From the NCBI GenBank assembly GCA_021791875.1, contig JAJYVU010000003.1, forward strand, positions 61,034 through 125,033: DNA of 64,000 nt, written 5' to 3'. The notes under the pieces were generated by a model. The model had not been told where the DNA came from and ran no database searches. It saw nothing but the letters and a program-made list of their open reading frames with translations. This DNA is from Acidobacteriota bacterium. Lineage in GTDB: Bacteria > Acidobacteriota > Terriglobia > Terriglobales > Acidobacteriaceae. Numbering within the stretch: position 1 is the stretch's first letter; each line of letters opens with the position of its first letter. Positions 53,655 to 62,485 of the stretch are shown piece by piece. The translations under genes were made by a program, and so were the position numbers.

Positions 53655-55241
53655 TTATCGTTTCAGCAGGTCGATAGGGGCGTCGGGGTCGCAGACGCGG
53701 AAGTGCTCGGCCAATGCCGGGTGCCTGCGCTGGACGGCGAGGTACATTTCCCAGGCGACGCGGCGGTAGGAGAAATGGCCCTGCGGCGCGGAGCGCAGCT
53801 CGGAGATGTAAAGGGCCTCGGCGAAATCCATTTTGAAGAGCGCGCGGGTGCGAGTACCGAGCGGCAGAACGTAGGGCGCGGCAGCGGAGGTTTCCGCAAT
53901 GGGACTGGCGGCCAGCTCGGCGTGAAGGGCTTGCGCGGAGTTGAGCGCCTGCTGATAGACAGACGTAAGCTCCGCGGTAAGGCCCTCGGGCGCGGCATAG
54001 CCATGAAGCGAGGTGAATTGCTGCAGGATCTGGGTGCAACGGCGATGCCGGTGCATGTCGCGGAAGCCGCCGATGTCCATGAGGATGTCAAAGCGGAGGG
54101 CCTGACCGGCGGAGAATTCGCGGAGCAGTTCGTCGTGGCGGCCGCGATGGCGCGTGCCGAGGGCGATGATTTCGACGCAGCGAGGCTCGCCGAGCGTGGC
54201 CATGGCGTCGCGCAGCTGGCGGTAGGGGTAATGCGAGTTGGTGTAGAGAAGCGTGGCGGCGATCTCGGCTTCGAGCGACTCGGTTTTCTCGACCAGATCG
54301 ACGAGCGGGGCTGCGGCAATGGGCGTATCGCCCATGATTTCGCGGGCGGCCTGGTGAAGCTCGCGGCTGGATTCCTGCCGGTAGAAATTGGGCGTGGCGT
54401 ACTTGACGAGCGTGGGCGCGGGCCGGGTTTCGTGCAGAAGCAGCTCGCGGGATTCTTCGGCCAGTTCGGGATCGGCTGCGGTGATGCGCCCCTGCAGGAC
54501 GGCGAGTTCGTGCCGGTTGACGCACCAGGCGGGGCTTGCGGCGGCTTCGCGGAGGCGCTCGCCGAGGTTCCGGATCTCGGGCGCCGGATGGCTGAGCAGG
54601 CGGGAAATCTGCGTCTCGAGCGTGCGGGCGTTCACGATCTGGCCGAGCGATGTGTTGGTGGCAAGCGGCAGCAGGTAGCGGGCAACGTCAAAGGCGCGCG
54701 CGCGAAGGGTGCGGTTGTAGGTCTCCGGCTTCATCTCCGGCGGGCACGGAACCTGCTGCTTGAGAACCTCGAGCATGCCGTCGGCGACCTGGTGGTAAGC
54801 GGCAAAGCTGGCCTCAATGGAGGCGACATAGCGCGCCTGGGAGGCGGAATCCGGACCAAAATCAGGCAAATACCAGCCGGATTTGCGGAAATTCTGGTAG
54901 CGTGTGGACCGCTCCTGGCCGTCCCAGCGCTGTTCGTCGACAAGCACGATGGCCGCGAGCAGCGAAAGACGCTCGATGGCAAATGCGATGTGTGCGAGGT
55001 CGGCGATGGAGCGATGGCCGTACTGGAAATAGAAGGTGTTGAGGAACTGCTCGGCGCGCTGGCTGCTGATTTCCATGAGCGACTCTTTCATGGAGAGCGC
55101 GGATCGGGAATAGCGGGCCATGGCATAGGCGAGCACCTCGGGATCCGCGCCGTGGACGGCGAAGACCTCGGTGTGGTTCTGGCTCTGCTCGGGAGCTTGT
55201 TCCAGCGGAAGAGCGACGGATTCGGACTGGAGATCAGGCAT
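53655..55241 (-). CDS. Double-length ThyX-like (flavin-dependent thymidylate synthase) protein
   Basis: A 528-residue protein made of two ThyX-like halves. The N-half has [19 protein letters not shown] (75-93) and ends its signature in ERSTRY (110-115), but the RHR of the canonical RHRxxSxxxxSxRY motif is replaced by DEQ. The C-half has the converse: HRHRRC (397-402) retains RHR but lacks the SxRY end (ILQQFTS). The two halves together supply one full signature, suggesting an internal duplication with division of active-site residues. A role in dTMP formation from dUMP and methylene-THF is inferred; dcd and folD are in the window. A non-catalytic or altered reaction is possible. Confidence 0.8.
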   Translation of the reverse strand: MPDLQSESVALPLEQAPEQSQNHTEVFAVHGADPEVLAYAMARYSRSALSMKESLMEISSQRAEQFLNTFYFQYGHRSIADLAHIAFAIERLSLLAAIVLVDEQRWDGQERSTRYQNFRKSGWYLPDFGPDSASQARYVASIEASFAAYHQVADGMLEVLKQQVPCPPEMKPETYNRTLRARAFDVARYLLPLATNTSLGQIVNARTLETQISRLLSHPAPEIRNLGERLREAAASPAWCVNRHELAVLQGRITAADPELAEESRELLLHETRPAPTLVKYATPNFYRQESSRELHQAAREIMGDTPIAAAPLVDLVEKTESLEAEIAATLLYTNSHYPYRQLRDAMATLGEPRCVEIIALGTRHRGRHDELLREFSAGQALRFDILMDIGGFRDMHRHRRCTQILQQFTSLHGYAAPEGLTAELTSVYQQALNSAQALHAELAASPIAETSAAAPYVLPLGTRTRALFKMDFAEALYISELRSAPQGHFSYRRVAWEMYLAVQRRHPALAEHFRVCDPDAPIDLLKR

Positions 55242-55377
55242 CTTTCGGTTAAGGATAAGCCATCTCGGGGAAAAGCAGCTGTGGGATTCACCACACTTTG
55301 AGTTTCACGCATCGCGATCTGGCATACGATAAAGGGGTTGCATCCCCAAGATTTTCGAACGGCCACAGAAGATCGGC

Positions 55378-56187
55378 ATGAACGACATCTTATCCGCGAC
55401 GAGTCACCGGCCATGGCCACTTCCCAATCGGCCGTGGACCATGCAACAGCGCTGGAACGATCTACTGTTTGCACACTGGCCGGTTCCGGCGGCGGAAATC
55501 GGCGCATTGCTGCCGCCGACGCTCTCCGTGGATGTGTATGACGGATCGGCGTGGGTAGGGGTAGTCCCCTTCTGGATGGACCAGGTGCGGTACCGGGGAC
55601 TGCCGGCGATTCCGGGAGCGAACCGTTTCCCTGAGCTGAACCTGCGGACCTATGTTCGCGACCGGACGAAAAATACGCCAGGGGTATATTTCTTTTCGCT
55701 GGACGCAGCCAGCCCGCTGGCGGTGGCGGTGGCGCGGATGTTCTTCAAGCTGCCGTACTACTGGGCAATGATGTCGATTGAGCCGGAGCAGCCCGGCTGC
55801 CCGACGGGATGGTTCCGGTACACGAGCGAACGGCGCATGACGGAGCGGCCGGTGAAGTTTGAGGCGCGCTATCGCAGCCTGGGCAAGCCCGCGGAAAAAG
55901 CGCAGATTGAGTACTTCCTGACGGAGCGATATGCGCTGTTCGCCGCGGACCACGAGGGCGAGCTGTACCAGGGAAATATCCACCACATGCCCTGGCCGCT
56001 GGAACAGGCCGAGGCGGAATTCATGCGGAACGATCTGCCGGAAGCACACGGGATTCGGCTGCCGGATGCGAAGCCACTGCTGCACTACAGTCGCGAGCTG
56101 ATGGTGTATGTGTGGGACCTGGAGCCCGTGCCGGTGCTGAACAAGCTGCGGCAGGGTGCGGCGGTGCCGGTGCCGAAGCCGCTGTAA
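55378..56187 (+). CDS. DUF2071 / YqjF-family protein
   Basis: A 269-residue soluble protein. It starts with MTMQQRWNDLLFAHWPVP-like sequence (after a short tail MNDILSATSHRPWPLPNRPW) and has the family hallmarks LSVDVYDGSAWVGVVPFWM, RFPELNLRTYVRD and GVYFFSLDAASPLAVAVAR. The C-terminal part HHMPWPLEQAEAEF and LHYSRELMVYVWDLEP completes the domain. The family has no established biochemical role. It is a single gene, divergent from the ThyX-like gene. Confidence 0.85.
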   Translation: MNDILSATSHRPWPLPNRPWTMQQRWNDLLFAHWPVPAAEIGALLPPTLSVDVYDGSAWVGVVPFWMDQVRYRGLPAIPGANRFPELNLRTYVRDRTKNTPGVYFFSLDAASPLAVAVARMFFKLPYYWAMMSIEPEQPGCPTGWFRYTSERRMTERPVKFEARYRSLGKPAEKAQIEYFLTERYALFAADHEGELYQGNIHHMPWPLEQAEAEFMRNDLPEAHGIRLPDAKPLLHYSRELMVYVWDLEPVPVLNKLRQGAAVPVPKPL

Positions 56188-56308
56188 GAGAGCAATGCGA
56201 AGCAAGAATGCATTCTCTCAGTACGTTACGTTTGACACACGAACGTGATGGCGGTCATACCCGCCTTTATGGATGCGTGCTAAGTATCTCCAATATAGAG
56301 ATATTGAG

Positions 56309-58510
56309 ATGCGCGCATTTGTACTATCTATATTGATAATATCCGCGATCCCACCCGGAGTCGCACAACAATCTAAGCCGGCATTATCTCGACCATCCGC
56401 TCATCCAACCGCCCGCAAGTCCTCACCAACGCCCCCGACCCGAAGTGCTCAGGAAACGCTTTCTCTCAATTTGACAGTACAAGTCACGGCGACCCCAGAT
56501 GTGCTTTCCACCGAATCGGGTACCAGTTTTCACGCAACTGGGCAGGAAATAGAGGACTCGGCAGGCACTTATGGGGACTTCTCGCGCTACTTACAGCTCT
56601 TCCCGGGTGTTGCATTTAACAACGACGAAAGCGACGACATACTGGTGCGCGGCGGGAACCCCATGGAAAACCTTTATCTGGTCGACGGAATTCCGGTCCC
56701 GAACATCAACCATATCGCCACTGAGGGGACCACCGGAGGCCTGGTATCGATGATCGACACCTCCGCGATCTCCAGCGTAGATTTTCTGACTGGCGGTTAT
56801 GGCGCTCGCTACGATGGGCGGCTGTCTTCGGTCATCCGGATTCATACGCGAGATCTGAATGGAGGAAAAGCTCTTCGCGAAGCGGAGGTGGGATTTGTGG
56901 GAGCCGGCGGCACAACCGAAATGCCATTCCGTAACGGAAGCGTACTGATGGTGTCCGTCCATCGAAGCATCCTGAATCTTTTCACCGACAATATTGGCTT
57001 GAACGGGGTGCCGATTTACACCAACACGCTGATCCATGAGCAACTAAACCTTTCTCCGTCAGACTCTGTTTCGCTGTTAAGCCTGGGAGGCTTGGATTCG
57101 ATCAACATACAGCCGGAGGCTTACGACAATGATGAAACGAACACGATCGACACCCAGTACAAAGGCTGGCGGTACACCAATGGAGCAGTGTGGCAGCACA
57201 CCTATTCGGCGCATAGCTTTGGGCTGATAACTATCGCCGATTCAGAGGAAGATGAAGATATTCATCAGCAAGATCAACTGTTGAACAACATCATGCCGCC
57301 CGGTTATACGCGCGCGACACTACCAGCGACGCCCGTTTATGCGCAACGCACCCATGACGGCATCACCGACCTCAAATTCGACTACCAGGGAATCTTCAAA
57401 AAGAGAGTCACACTTCTTGCCGGGAGTGACGCACGCCTGCATCGCGTGAACTACAGCGTGGCGCAACCCATTGGCGAGCAAACGCCGCTCAGCACGAATC
57501 CAGCGCGAAGCGATGCCGCTAGTTTTGCACCTCACTTTTGGGTTGGAGAAACAGGCAGCTATGTGCAGGGCAATCTGGAAGTGACGAAAAGATGGGCAGT
57601 CGGAGGGGGTACAAGATTCCAGACATTCGCTTTTGGGGCAAACACTTCGCTGACGCCCCAATTCGAAACACGATACCTGCTGACGAACAACCTGGATGCG
57701 CATTTCAGGTTTGGGGAGTATGCGCAGATGCCACCGTATATCTACCTGACAGCATTCGCGCAGAACCGCGACATGGTCCTCATCAGGGATCGGCAGATGT
57801 CGGGCGGCCTGGACTTTCAGCTTGGGACTCGCGGCAAACTAACGGTCGAAGGATATCAGAAGGTCTACCGCAATTACCCGGTCGCGAGCGAATACCCTAC
57901 GCTGTCGCTCGCAAATATGGTCGATACATTGGGGCAGGAATTTCTCTGGCTCCCAATGGTCAGCCGTGGGGGCGGGCAGGCGGCCGGAATTGAGCTTTCT
58001 ATTGCTGAGCATCCTAGCGCGCATCTCTCTTTAGTTGGAAATCTCGCCTATGCCCGCAGTAGATTCTCAGGACTGGATGGAGTGTTGCGCCCAGGCAATT
58101 TCGACTATCCGGTGATCGCAAATCTGGCCGGCGAGTACTGGCTGGGACCGAGATACGAGGTCAGCTTTCGTTACGAGTATTCCAGCGGACGGCCTTATAC
58201 CCCGTTTCTTATGGACGCGAGCGCCGAACAGAACCGGCCGATCTACGATCTGAAACACGTCAACTCAAAGCGCGGCCCCTATTACAGCCGGCTCGACTTT
58301 CTGGTGAAACGCAACTTCATGGTGAGCGGAAGAATCCTGACAGTTTACGGCGGGCTGCAGAATGCGCTCGACCGCCAGAATTTTCTCGTTTACGCGTGGA
58401 GACCCCGCGTCGGTTACAGCGGCAATTGCGTGCCATCGCCAGAAGCGTGCATATCAGCGCAAACGCAGATGGGCATTTTCCCCAACTTCGGGGTACGCTA
58501 TCGATTTTGA
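56309..58510 (+). CDS. TonB-dependent receptor (short plug-barrel type)
   Basis: A 733-residue outer-membrane receptor. ATG at 56309 begins a clean signal peptide (MRAFVLSILIISAIPPGVAQQ); the ATG at 56273 adds a polar extension and is rejected. There is no carboxypeptidase-regulatory domain. A plug with GDFSRYLQLFPGVAFNNDESDD, ILVRGGNPMENLYLVDGIPVPN and SVDFLTGGYGARYDGRLSSVI is followed by the barrel ending FPNFGVRYRF with a terminal Phe. Its codon use and local base composition are more AT-rich than its neighbours, hinting at separate ancestry. The substrate is unknown. Confidence 0.92.
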   Translation: MRAFVLSILIISAIPPGVAQQSKPALSRPSAHPTARKSSPTPPTRSAQETLSLNLTVQVTATPDVLSTESGTSFHATGQEIEDSAGTYGDFSRYLQLFPGVAFNNDESDDILVRGGNPMENLYLVDGIPVPNINHIATEGTTGGLVSMIDTSAISSVDFLTGGYGARYDGRLSSVIRIHTRDLNGGKALREAEVGFVGAGGTTEMPFRNGSVLMVSVHRSILNLFTDNIGLNGVPIYTNTLIHEQLNLSPSDSVSLLSLGGLDSINIQPEAYDNDETNTIDTQYKGWRYTNGAVWQHTYSAHSFGLITIADSEEDEDIHQQDQLLNNIMPPGYTRATLPATPVYAQRTHDGITDLKFDYQGIFKKRVTLLAGSDARLHRVNYSVAQPIGEQTPLSTNPARSDAASFAPHFWVGETGSYVQGNLEVTKRWAVGGGTRFQTFAFGANTSLTPQFETRYLLTNNLDAHFRFGEYAQMPPYIYLTAFAQNRDMVLIRDRQMSGGLDFQLGTRGKLTVEGYQKVYRNYPVASEYPTLSLANMVDTLGQEFLWLPMVSRGGGQAAGIELSIAEHPSAHLSLVGNLAYARSRFSGLDGVLRPGNFDYPVIANLAGEYWLGPRYEVSFRYEYSSGRPYTPFLMDASAEQNRPIYDLKHVNSKRGPYYSRLDFLVKRNFMVSGRILTVYGGLQNALDRQNFLVYAWRPRVGYSGNCVPSPEACISAQTQMGIFPNFGVRYRF

Positions 58511-58546
58511 TGCTGTTGCGGCGGGACGCTCGATACATTCGTTCCG

Positions 58547-58849
58547 ATGCCGACTCTCTACAACACAATTGCCAATCAGCATCCTGACCGGCTGGCTGCA
58601 CTGGGCGACGGCATCTTAGCAGTGGCGCTGCGCGTCGCGCGCCGAACTACTGCGCGAGGATGTGGCGGTGGAGACCCGGCGCGCGGTGCGCCGGAGGGTG
58701 GTCGCTGCACAGACCCTGTATGCTCTAGACGCTCTGCTATGCGTGGTGGGCACGGAGGTGAGCATCGGATTCATTTTGCTCGTACGGCTGAACTATCCGA
58801 TTGCGCCGGAGCTGCGGCGGTTGAGGCGCACTTCTGCGAGCGAGAAATG
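58547..58849 (+). pseudogene. Remnant of a TMEM175 (DUF1211) potassium channel gene
   Basis: The N-terminal piece, in one frame, reads MPTLYNTIANQHPDRLAALGDGILAVAL, the typical TMEM175 start (RLAALSDGIFAVAMTLL). After about base 58630 the match continues in another frame as ELLREDVAVETRRAVRR and QTLYALDALLCVVGTEVSIGFILLV (with LNYPIAPELRR), the last helix and tail. The central helices are missing, so a large internal deletion with a frameshift has destroyed the gene. It sits between a receptor and fabG. Confidence 0.7.
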
Positions 58850-58885
58850 AGCAGCCTTCTATAATCAGCCAGAGGAAAGGGGCGT

Positions 58886-59632
58886 ATGGCTGGAAATCTT
58901 GAAGGAAAGAATGCATTGGTCACCGGAGCTTCGCAAGGAATTGGGCGCGCGTGCGCGCTGGCGCTGGCCAAGGCTGGAGCCAAGGTAGGCATTGCCGCGC
59001 GGAACGAAGAGAAGCTGGGGGCCGTGGCTGCGGAGATTGCCGCGGCGGGGGGTACCGCGGAGATTTTTGTGCTGGATGTGAGCAGCGAAGAGTCGACCAA
59101 GACGGCGGCCAAGGATGCGCTGGCACGGCTGGGCACAGTGCACATCCTGGTGAACAATGCCGGAATTACGCGCGACACGCTACTGCTGCGGATGAAGCGC
59201 AGCGACTGGGACGATGTGCTGCAGACGAACCTGACAGGAACGTTCCTGCTGACACAGGCGCTGGTAAGCGGAATGATGAAGGCGCGCTGGGGGCGGATTA
59301 TCAACATTTCCAGCGTGGTAGGCGAAACCGGGCAGGCGGGCCAGGCGAATTACGCGGCCAGCAAGGCGGGGCTGATCGGGTTCACGAAGAGCGTAGCGCG
59401 AGAGCTGGCTTCGCGCGGGATTACGGCGAATGCGGTAGCTCCGGGCTACATTGAAACGGCAATGACCGCGGTGCTCGATGAGAAGCAGCGGGACGCGATG
59501 CTGGGCCAGATTCCATTGGGAAGAGCGGGGACGGACGAGGATATTGCCGCGGCGGTGCGGTTTCTGGCGTCAGACGAAGCGGGATACATTACCGGGCACG
59601 TGCTGGACGTGAACGGCGGCATGTACATGTGA
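58886..59632 (+). CDS. fabG: 3-Oxoacyl-ACP reductase-like SDR
   Basis: A 248-residue NADPH-dependent short-chain dehydrogenase. TGASQGIGRACALALA is the cofactor motif, NNAGITRDTLLLRM the NNAG motif, and Ser-Tyr-Lys appears in NISSVVGETGQAGQANYAASKAG. PGYIETAMTAVL and GHVLDVNGGMYM complete a FabG-type protein that reduces 3-oxoacyl-ACP in fatty-acid elongation. It is not in a fab cluster, so a paralogous reductase role is possible. AGAGGAAAGGGG lies upstream of the ATG. Confidence 0.9.
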   Translation: MAGNLEGKNALVTGASQGIGRACALALAKAGAKVGIAARNEEKLGAVAAEIAAAGGTAEIFVLDVSSEESTKTAAKDALARLGTVHILVNNAGITRDTLLLRMKRSDWDDVLQTNLTGTFLLTQALVSGMMKARWGRIINISSVVGETGQAGQANYAASKAGLIGFTKSVARELASRGITANAVAPGYIETAMTAVLDEKQRDAMLGQIPLGRAGTDEDIAAAVRFLASDEAGYITGHVLDVNGGMYM

Positions 59633-59708
59633 TGGTGCTGCGGGTCCCACACAAGCCAAACCCAGGCTTGTATGGGGCACCCTCACTTTTTTTCATAACG
59701 AAACAGCG

Positions 59709-59735
59709 ATAGGTGGCGACGATGTCGCCACCTAT
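59709..59735. terminator. Terminator between fabG and the first MFS gene
   Basis: A perfect 12-bp stem ATAGGTGGCGAC/GTCGCCACCTAT with a 3-base loop (GAT), followed by TTTGC on the plus strand. It overlaps the stop of the minus-strand MFS gene. A weaker hairpin (ACAAGCC/GGCTTGT, 59651-59671) precedes it. Confidence 0.8.
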
Positions 59736-60967
59736 TTTGCTTCTGCGGCGAGTTGCGGAGCGGCCGTAGGGTGCATGCTCTGCACGCGCAGGATGCGGAA
59801 GAGGACGATCCAGAGAAGGACGCAGATGCCGCCGCTGACAAGAGCATCGGCGGCGAACGCTCCCGCAACACCGTGCCAGTCAAAGCCGTGGCCGTCGATG
59901 AACTCCATGTATACGATGGGGAGATTCATCGCGTTCGTAAGCAGGGCAAAGGTGGTGGCGGCCAGTGGATTCCCCTTACCGATGACTTCGAAGATGATGG
60001 CGTACGCGGTAGAGAAGGCCGCGGCCTGGAAGATGTTTTCGCCGAGAAACGCAAGCCCGTAGGTGGCGGGCACGCGCGGCAAGAGCAGCAGGCTGAGCGT
60101 GAAGCTGGCTCCGATGATGCCGACGGCGAGATACATGGGTCGCAGCGGAACCTTTTTGGCAATCGGAGGGATGAGGAAACTCCCGAAAATGCCGGCCAGG
60201 ATGCCGCCAATACCCCCAAAGAGGCTGACCAGGCCCGGGCTTGCATGGAAATCCTTGCCCCAGCCGCCTAGCGTGTTGGTGAGCGCAAACGACGCCGAGG
60301 GCAGAAGGAACATCGTGAGCGCCACTAGAATCTCGCGGCGCTTGAGGAGCGATACGACTTCCCTGCTGAAGCGAACGAAGCTTTCGCTCGCGAGCGTGTC
60401 GTCGGGCGGCGGCGCGGGGATGAAAAGGAAAGTCAGCATGGGCGCCAGAAACACGACAAAGATCATCATCGCGGCGTGGTCAGGCGAAAGGCGCTGGGTG
60501 ACGTAGCCGGAGATGAGAATACCAAGACCGCCGCTGCATATGTTGAAGACTGTGTTCCACGCACCGAGTTTGCTGCTCTGGTCCTTGTTGATGAGGGCTC
60601 CAGTCCATCCGCCGACCGAAGCACCATACAAGGCGAGAGACAGATACCCGATGATCATGACGGCTTCGATCTCGATCTGGGAGGGGTGGTACAGCACGGT
60701 GAATACCGTGGCGCAGACCGCCAGCAATCCGAAAACAAGCGAATAGGTGCGCCGGCGGAAGCGGACGTCAAGAAATGGCGCGATGAGGAAGACCCAGAAG
60801 CCGGGCGAGGTGATGACGGCGACAGCCGTGGCAATGTGTCCGCCGGGAACACCGAGGGCGGCGAGAATTTGCGGCAAAGTAACGATTACGAAACCGGAGA
60901 CCATGCCAAAAGTGGCGACGGGGATGCTCAGCACCCACGCCGGAGGGACACGGCGCGGTGTGTTCAT
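59732..60967 (-). CDS. MFS transporter, AmpG/PAT-like (tandem copy 1)
   Basis: A 411-residue, twelve-helix membrane transporter. The N-terminus (PAWVLSIPVATFGMVSGFVIVTLPQIL) and loop SPGFWVFLIAPFLDVRFRRRTYSLVFG are shared with two neighbours at 61155 and 62486; another common segment is SKLGAWNTVFNICSGG. The AmpG/acetyl-CoA transporter-like group is the nearest match I can name. The substrate is unknown. It is 187 bp from the next paralogue and probably not strictly co-transcribed with it. Confidence 0.85.
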   Translation of the reverse strand: MNTPRRVPPAWVLSIPVATFGMVSGFVIVTLPQILAALGVPGGHIATAVAVITSPGFWVFLIAPFLDVRFRRRTYSLVFGLLAVCATVFTVLYHPSQIEIEAVMIIGYLSLALYGASVGGWTGALINKDQSSKLGAWNTVFNICSGGLGILISGYVTQRLSPDHAAMMIFVVFLAPMLTFLFIPAPPPDDTLASESFVRFSREVVSLLKRREILVALTMFLLPSASFALTNTLGGWGKDFHASPGLVSLFGGIGGILAGIFGSFLIPPIAKKVPLRPMYLAVGIIGASFTLSLLLLPRVPATYGLAFLGENIFQAAAFSTAYAIIFEVIGKGNPLAATTFALLTNAMNLPIVYMEFIDGHGFDWHGVAGAFAADALVSGGICVLLWIVLFRILRVQSMHPTAAPQLAAEAK

Positions 60968-61154
60968 GCGCGATCTCCACGCGAGGAATGACAGGCTGGG
61001 GTATATGTCAGATCGGGAAAATTGGCAAAAATCAAAAGAAAAACATCCTCCGGACTATTCCTGAAAAACAGTATGCGCGGGGCAAATGCTCGGGCACCCG
61101 CAAACGGTAGAGGATAACAGTAATTCCCTGCTTTTGACCTCAAGACGGATGGCG

Positions 61155-62369
61155 CTAAACGTGTTCCACCACTTTTTTGCGTGGCGCGAAAAGCCACTTG
61201 CGCAAGACGATGGCGAGGAAGGCACACGCGACGATGCTGATAAGAGCGTCTGTGAGGAGTGCTCCGGTGACACCGCCCCAGTCATAGCCGTGGCCATCGA
61301 CAAATTCCATGTAATCAATGGGAAAACTTACAGCCGAGAAGAGCAAACCAAAGATAGTGGAGGCGAGCGGATTGTCTGGCCCGATGATTTCGTAGATAAC
61401 GGCAATGGCAGTGGCGACGGCCGCGGCCTGAAGACCGGTTTCTCCAGAGAAAGCTAGAACAAAGGTCCAGGGCGCGCGCGGTAGCAGCAGCAGGCTGAGC
61501 GTGAAGGCGGCGCCGACGCAGCCGATAGCGAGATACAAAGGGCGCAGCGGAATTTTCCTGGCCAGGAACGGCACGAGGGCGCATCCCACAATGCTGCAAA
61601 AAACGCTGCCAATGCCGGTCGATGTGCTGACGAACGCGGGGCTGGCGTGAAAGGCTTTGCCCCAGCCCGCCAAAGCATTGGTAAGAGCAAACGAAGCCGA
61701 GGGAAATGTGAAAAGCGGCAATGCGACCAAAACTTCCCGGCGGTTGAAGAGTGATGCGACTTCGCGTGCGAAACGAGTGAAGCTTTCGCTGGCGAGCGTC
61801 TTGTCTGGCGGCGGTGCGGGAATGAGGGGAAAGACTACCAGCGGAGCCACAAATGCCGCGAAGGCGATGACTGCCGCATGCGCCGGAGTGAGGTGCTGGG
61901 TGAGATACCCGTTCAGGAGGATCCCGGCGCCACCTCCACCGAAGTTAAAGACGGTGTTCCATGCCCCGAGACGGCTGTCCTGATCTTTCTGGATCAGAGC
62001 GCCGGTCCAGCCGCCAATGGCGAAGTTGTACAAACCGGCGAAAAGTATGCCGGCAAGCATGACGGCCTCCACCACGGCGAGGTTCGAGTGATAGAAGATG
62101 GTGAAGCCGGCGGCGCCGGCGGCAAGTATCCCAAAGACGATTGCGTAGGTGCGGCGGCGGAAACGGACGTCAAGAATGGGGCCGACAAGGAAAACCCAGA
62201 ATGCGGGCGAGGTTACGATCGCGACGGCAACGGCGATGTGACCACCGGGAACGCCCCCGGCAGCGAGCATCTGCGGCATGGTGACGACGGCGAAGCCGAA
62301 TATCATGCCGTAGGTGAGCACGGGGAGGCTGAGGATCCAGGGAGCGGGGATGCGGCGTTGAGGACTCAC
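61155..62369 (-). CDS. MFS transporter, AmpG/PAT-like (tandem copy 2)
   Basis: A 404-residue paralogue of the neighbours on both sides. It starts MSPQRRIPAPWILSLPVLTYGMIFGFAVVTMPQML, with VTSPAFWVFLVGPILDVRFRRRTYAIVFG and SRLGAWNTVFNFGGGG. The central loop between helices 6 and 7 has the family's APPPDKTLASESFTRFAREVASL. Twelve helices are predicted. It is more similar to copy 1 than to copy 3 in the N-terminal half by inspection. The substrate is unknown. Confidence 0.85.
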   Translation of the reverse strand: MSPQRRIPAPWILSLPVLTYGMIFGFAVVTMPQMLAAGGVPGGHIAVAVAIVTSPAFWVFLVGPILDVRFRRRTYAIVFGILAAGAAGFTIFYHSNLAVVEAVMLAGILFAGLYNFAIGGWTGALIQKDQDSRLGAWNTVFNFGGGGAGILLNGYLTQHLTPAHAAVIAFAAFVAPLVVFPLIPAPPPDKTLASESFTRFAREVASLFNRREVLVALPLFTFPSASFALTNALAGWGKAFHASPAFVSTSTGIGSVFCSIVGCALVPFLARKIPLRPLYLAIGCVGAAFTLSLLLLPRAPWTFVLAFSGETGLQAAAVATAIAVIYEIIGPDNPLASTIFGLLFSAVSFPIDYMEFVDGHGYDWGGVTGALLTDALISIVACAFLAIVLRKWLFAPRKKVVEHV

Positions 62370-62485
62370 GAGAGTGCTCCACGCGGCGCTGCGCCAAGTT
62401 CAAATCGTAATGAACGGACGCCTACTGTGATACGACACGGGGGCCATCGGCGATTCTCTTTCAAAACGGACAGATCAGCACCGCC

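Noticed and set aside
53703..55301. 532-codon plus-strand open frame opposite the ThyX-like gene
   Set aside because: It is antisense to a conserved gene and rich in Gly/Arg/Glu, without domain signatures.
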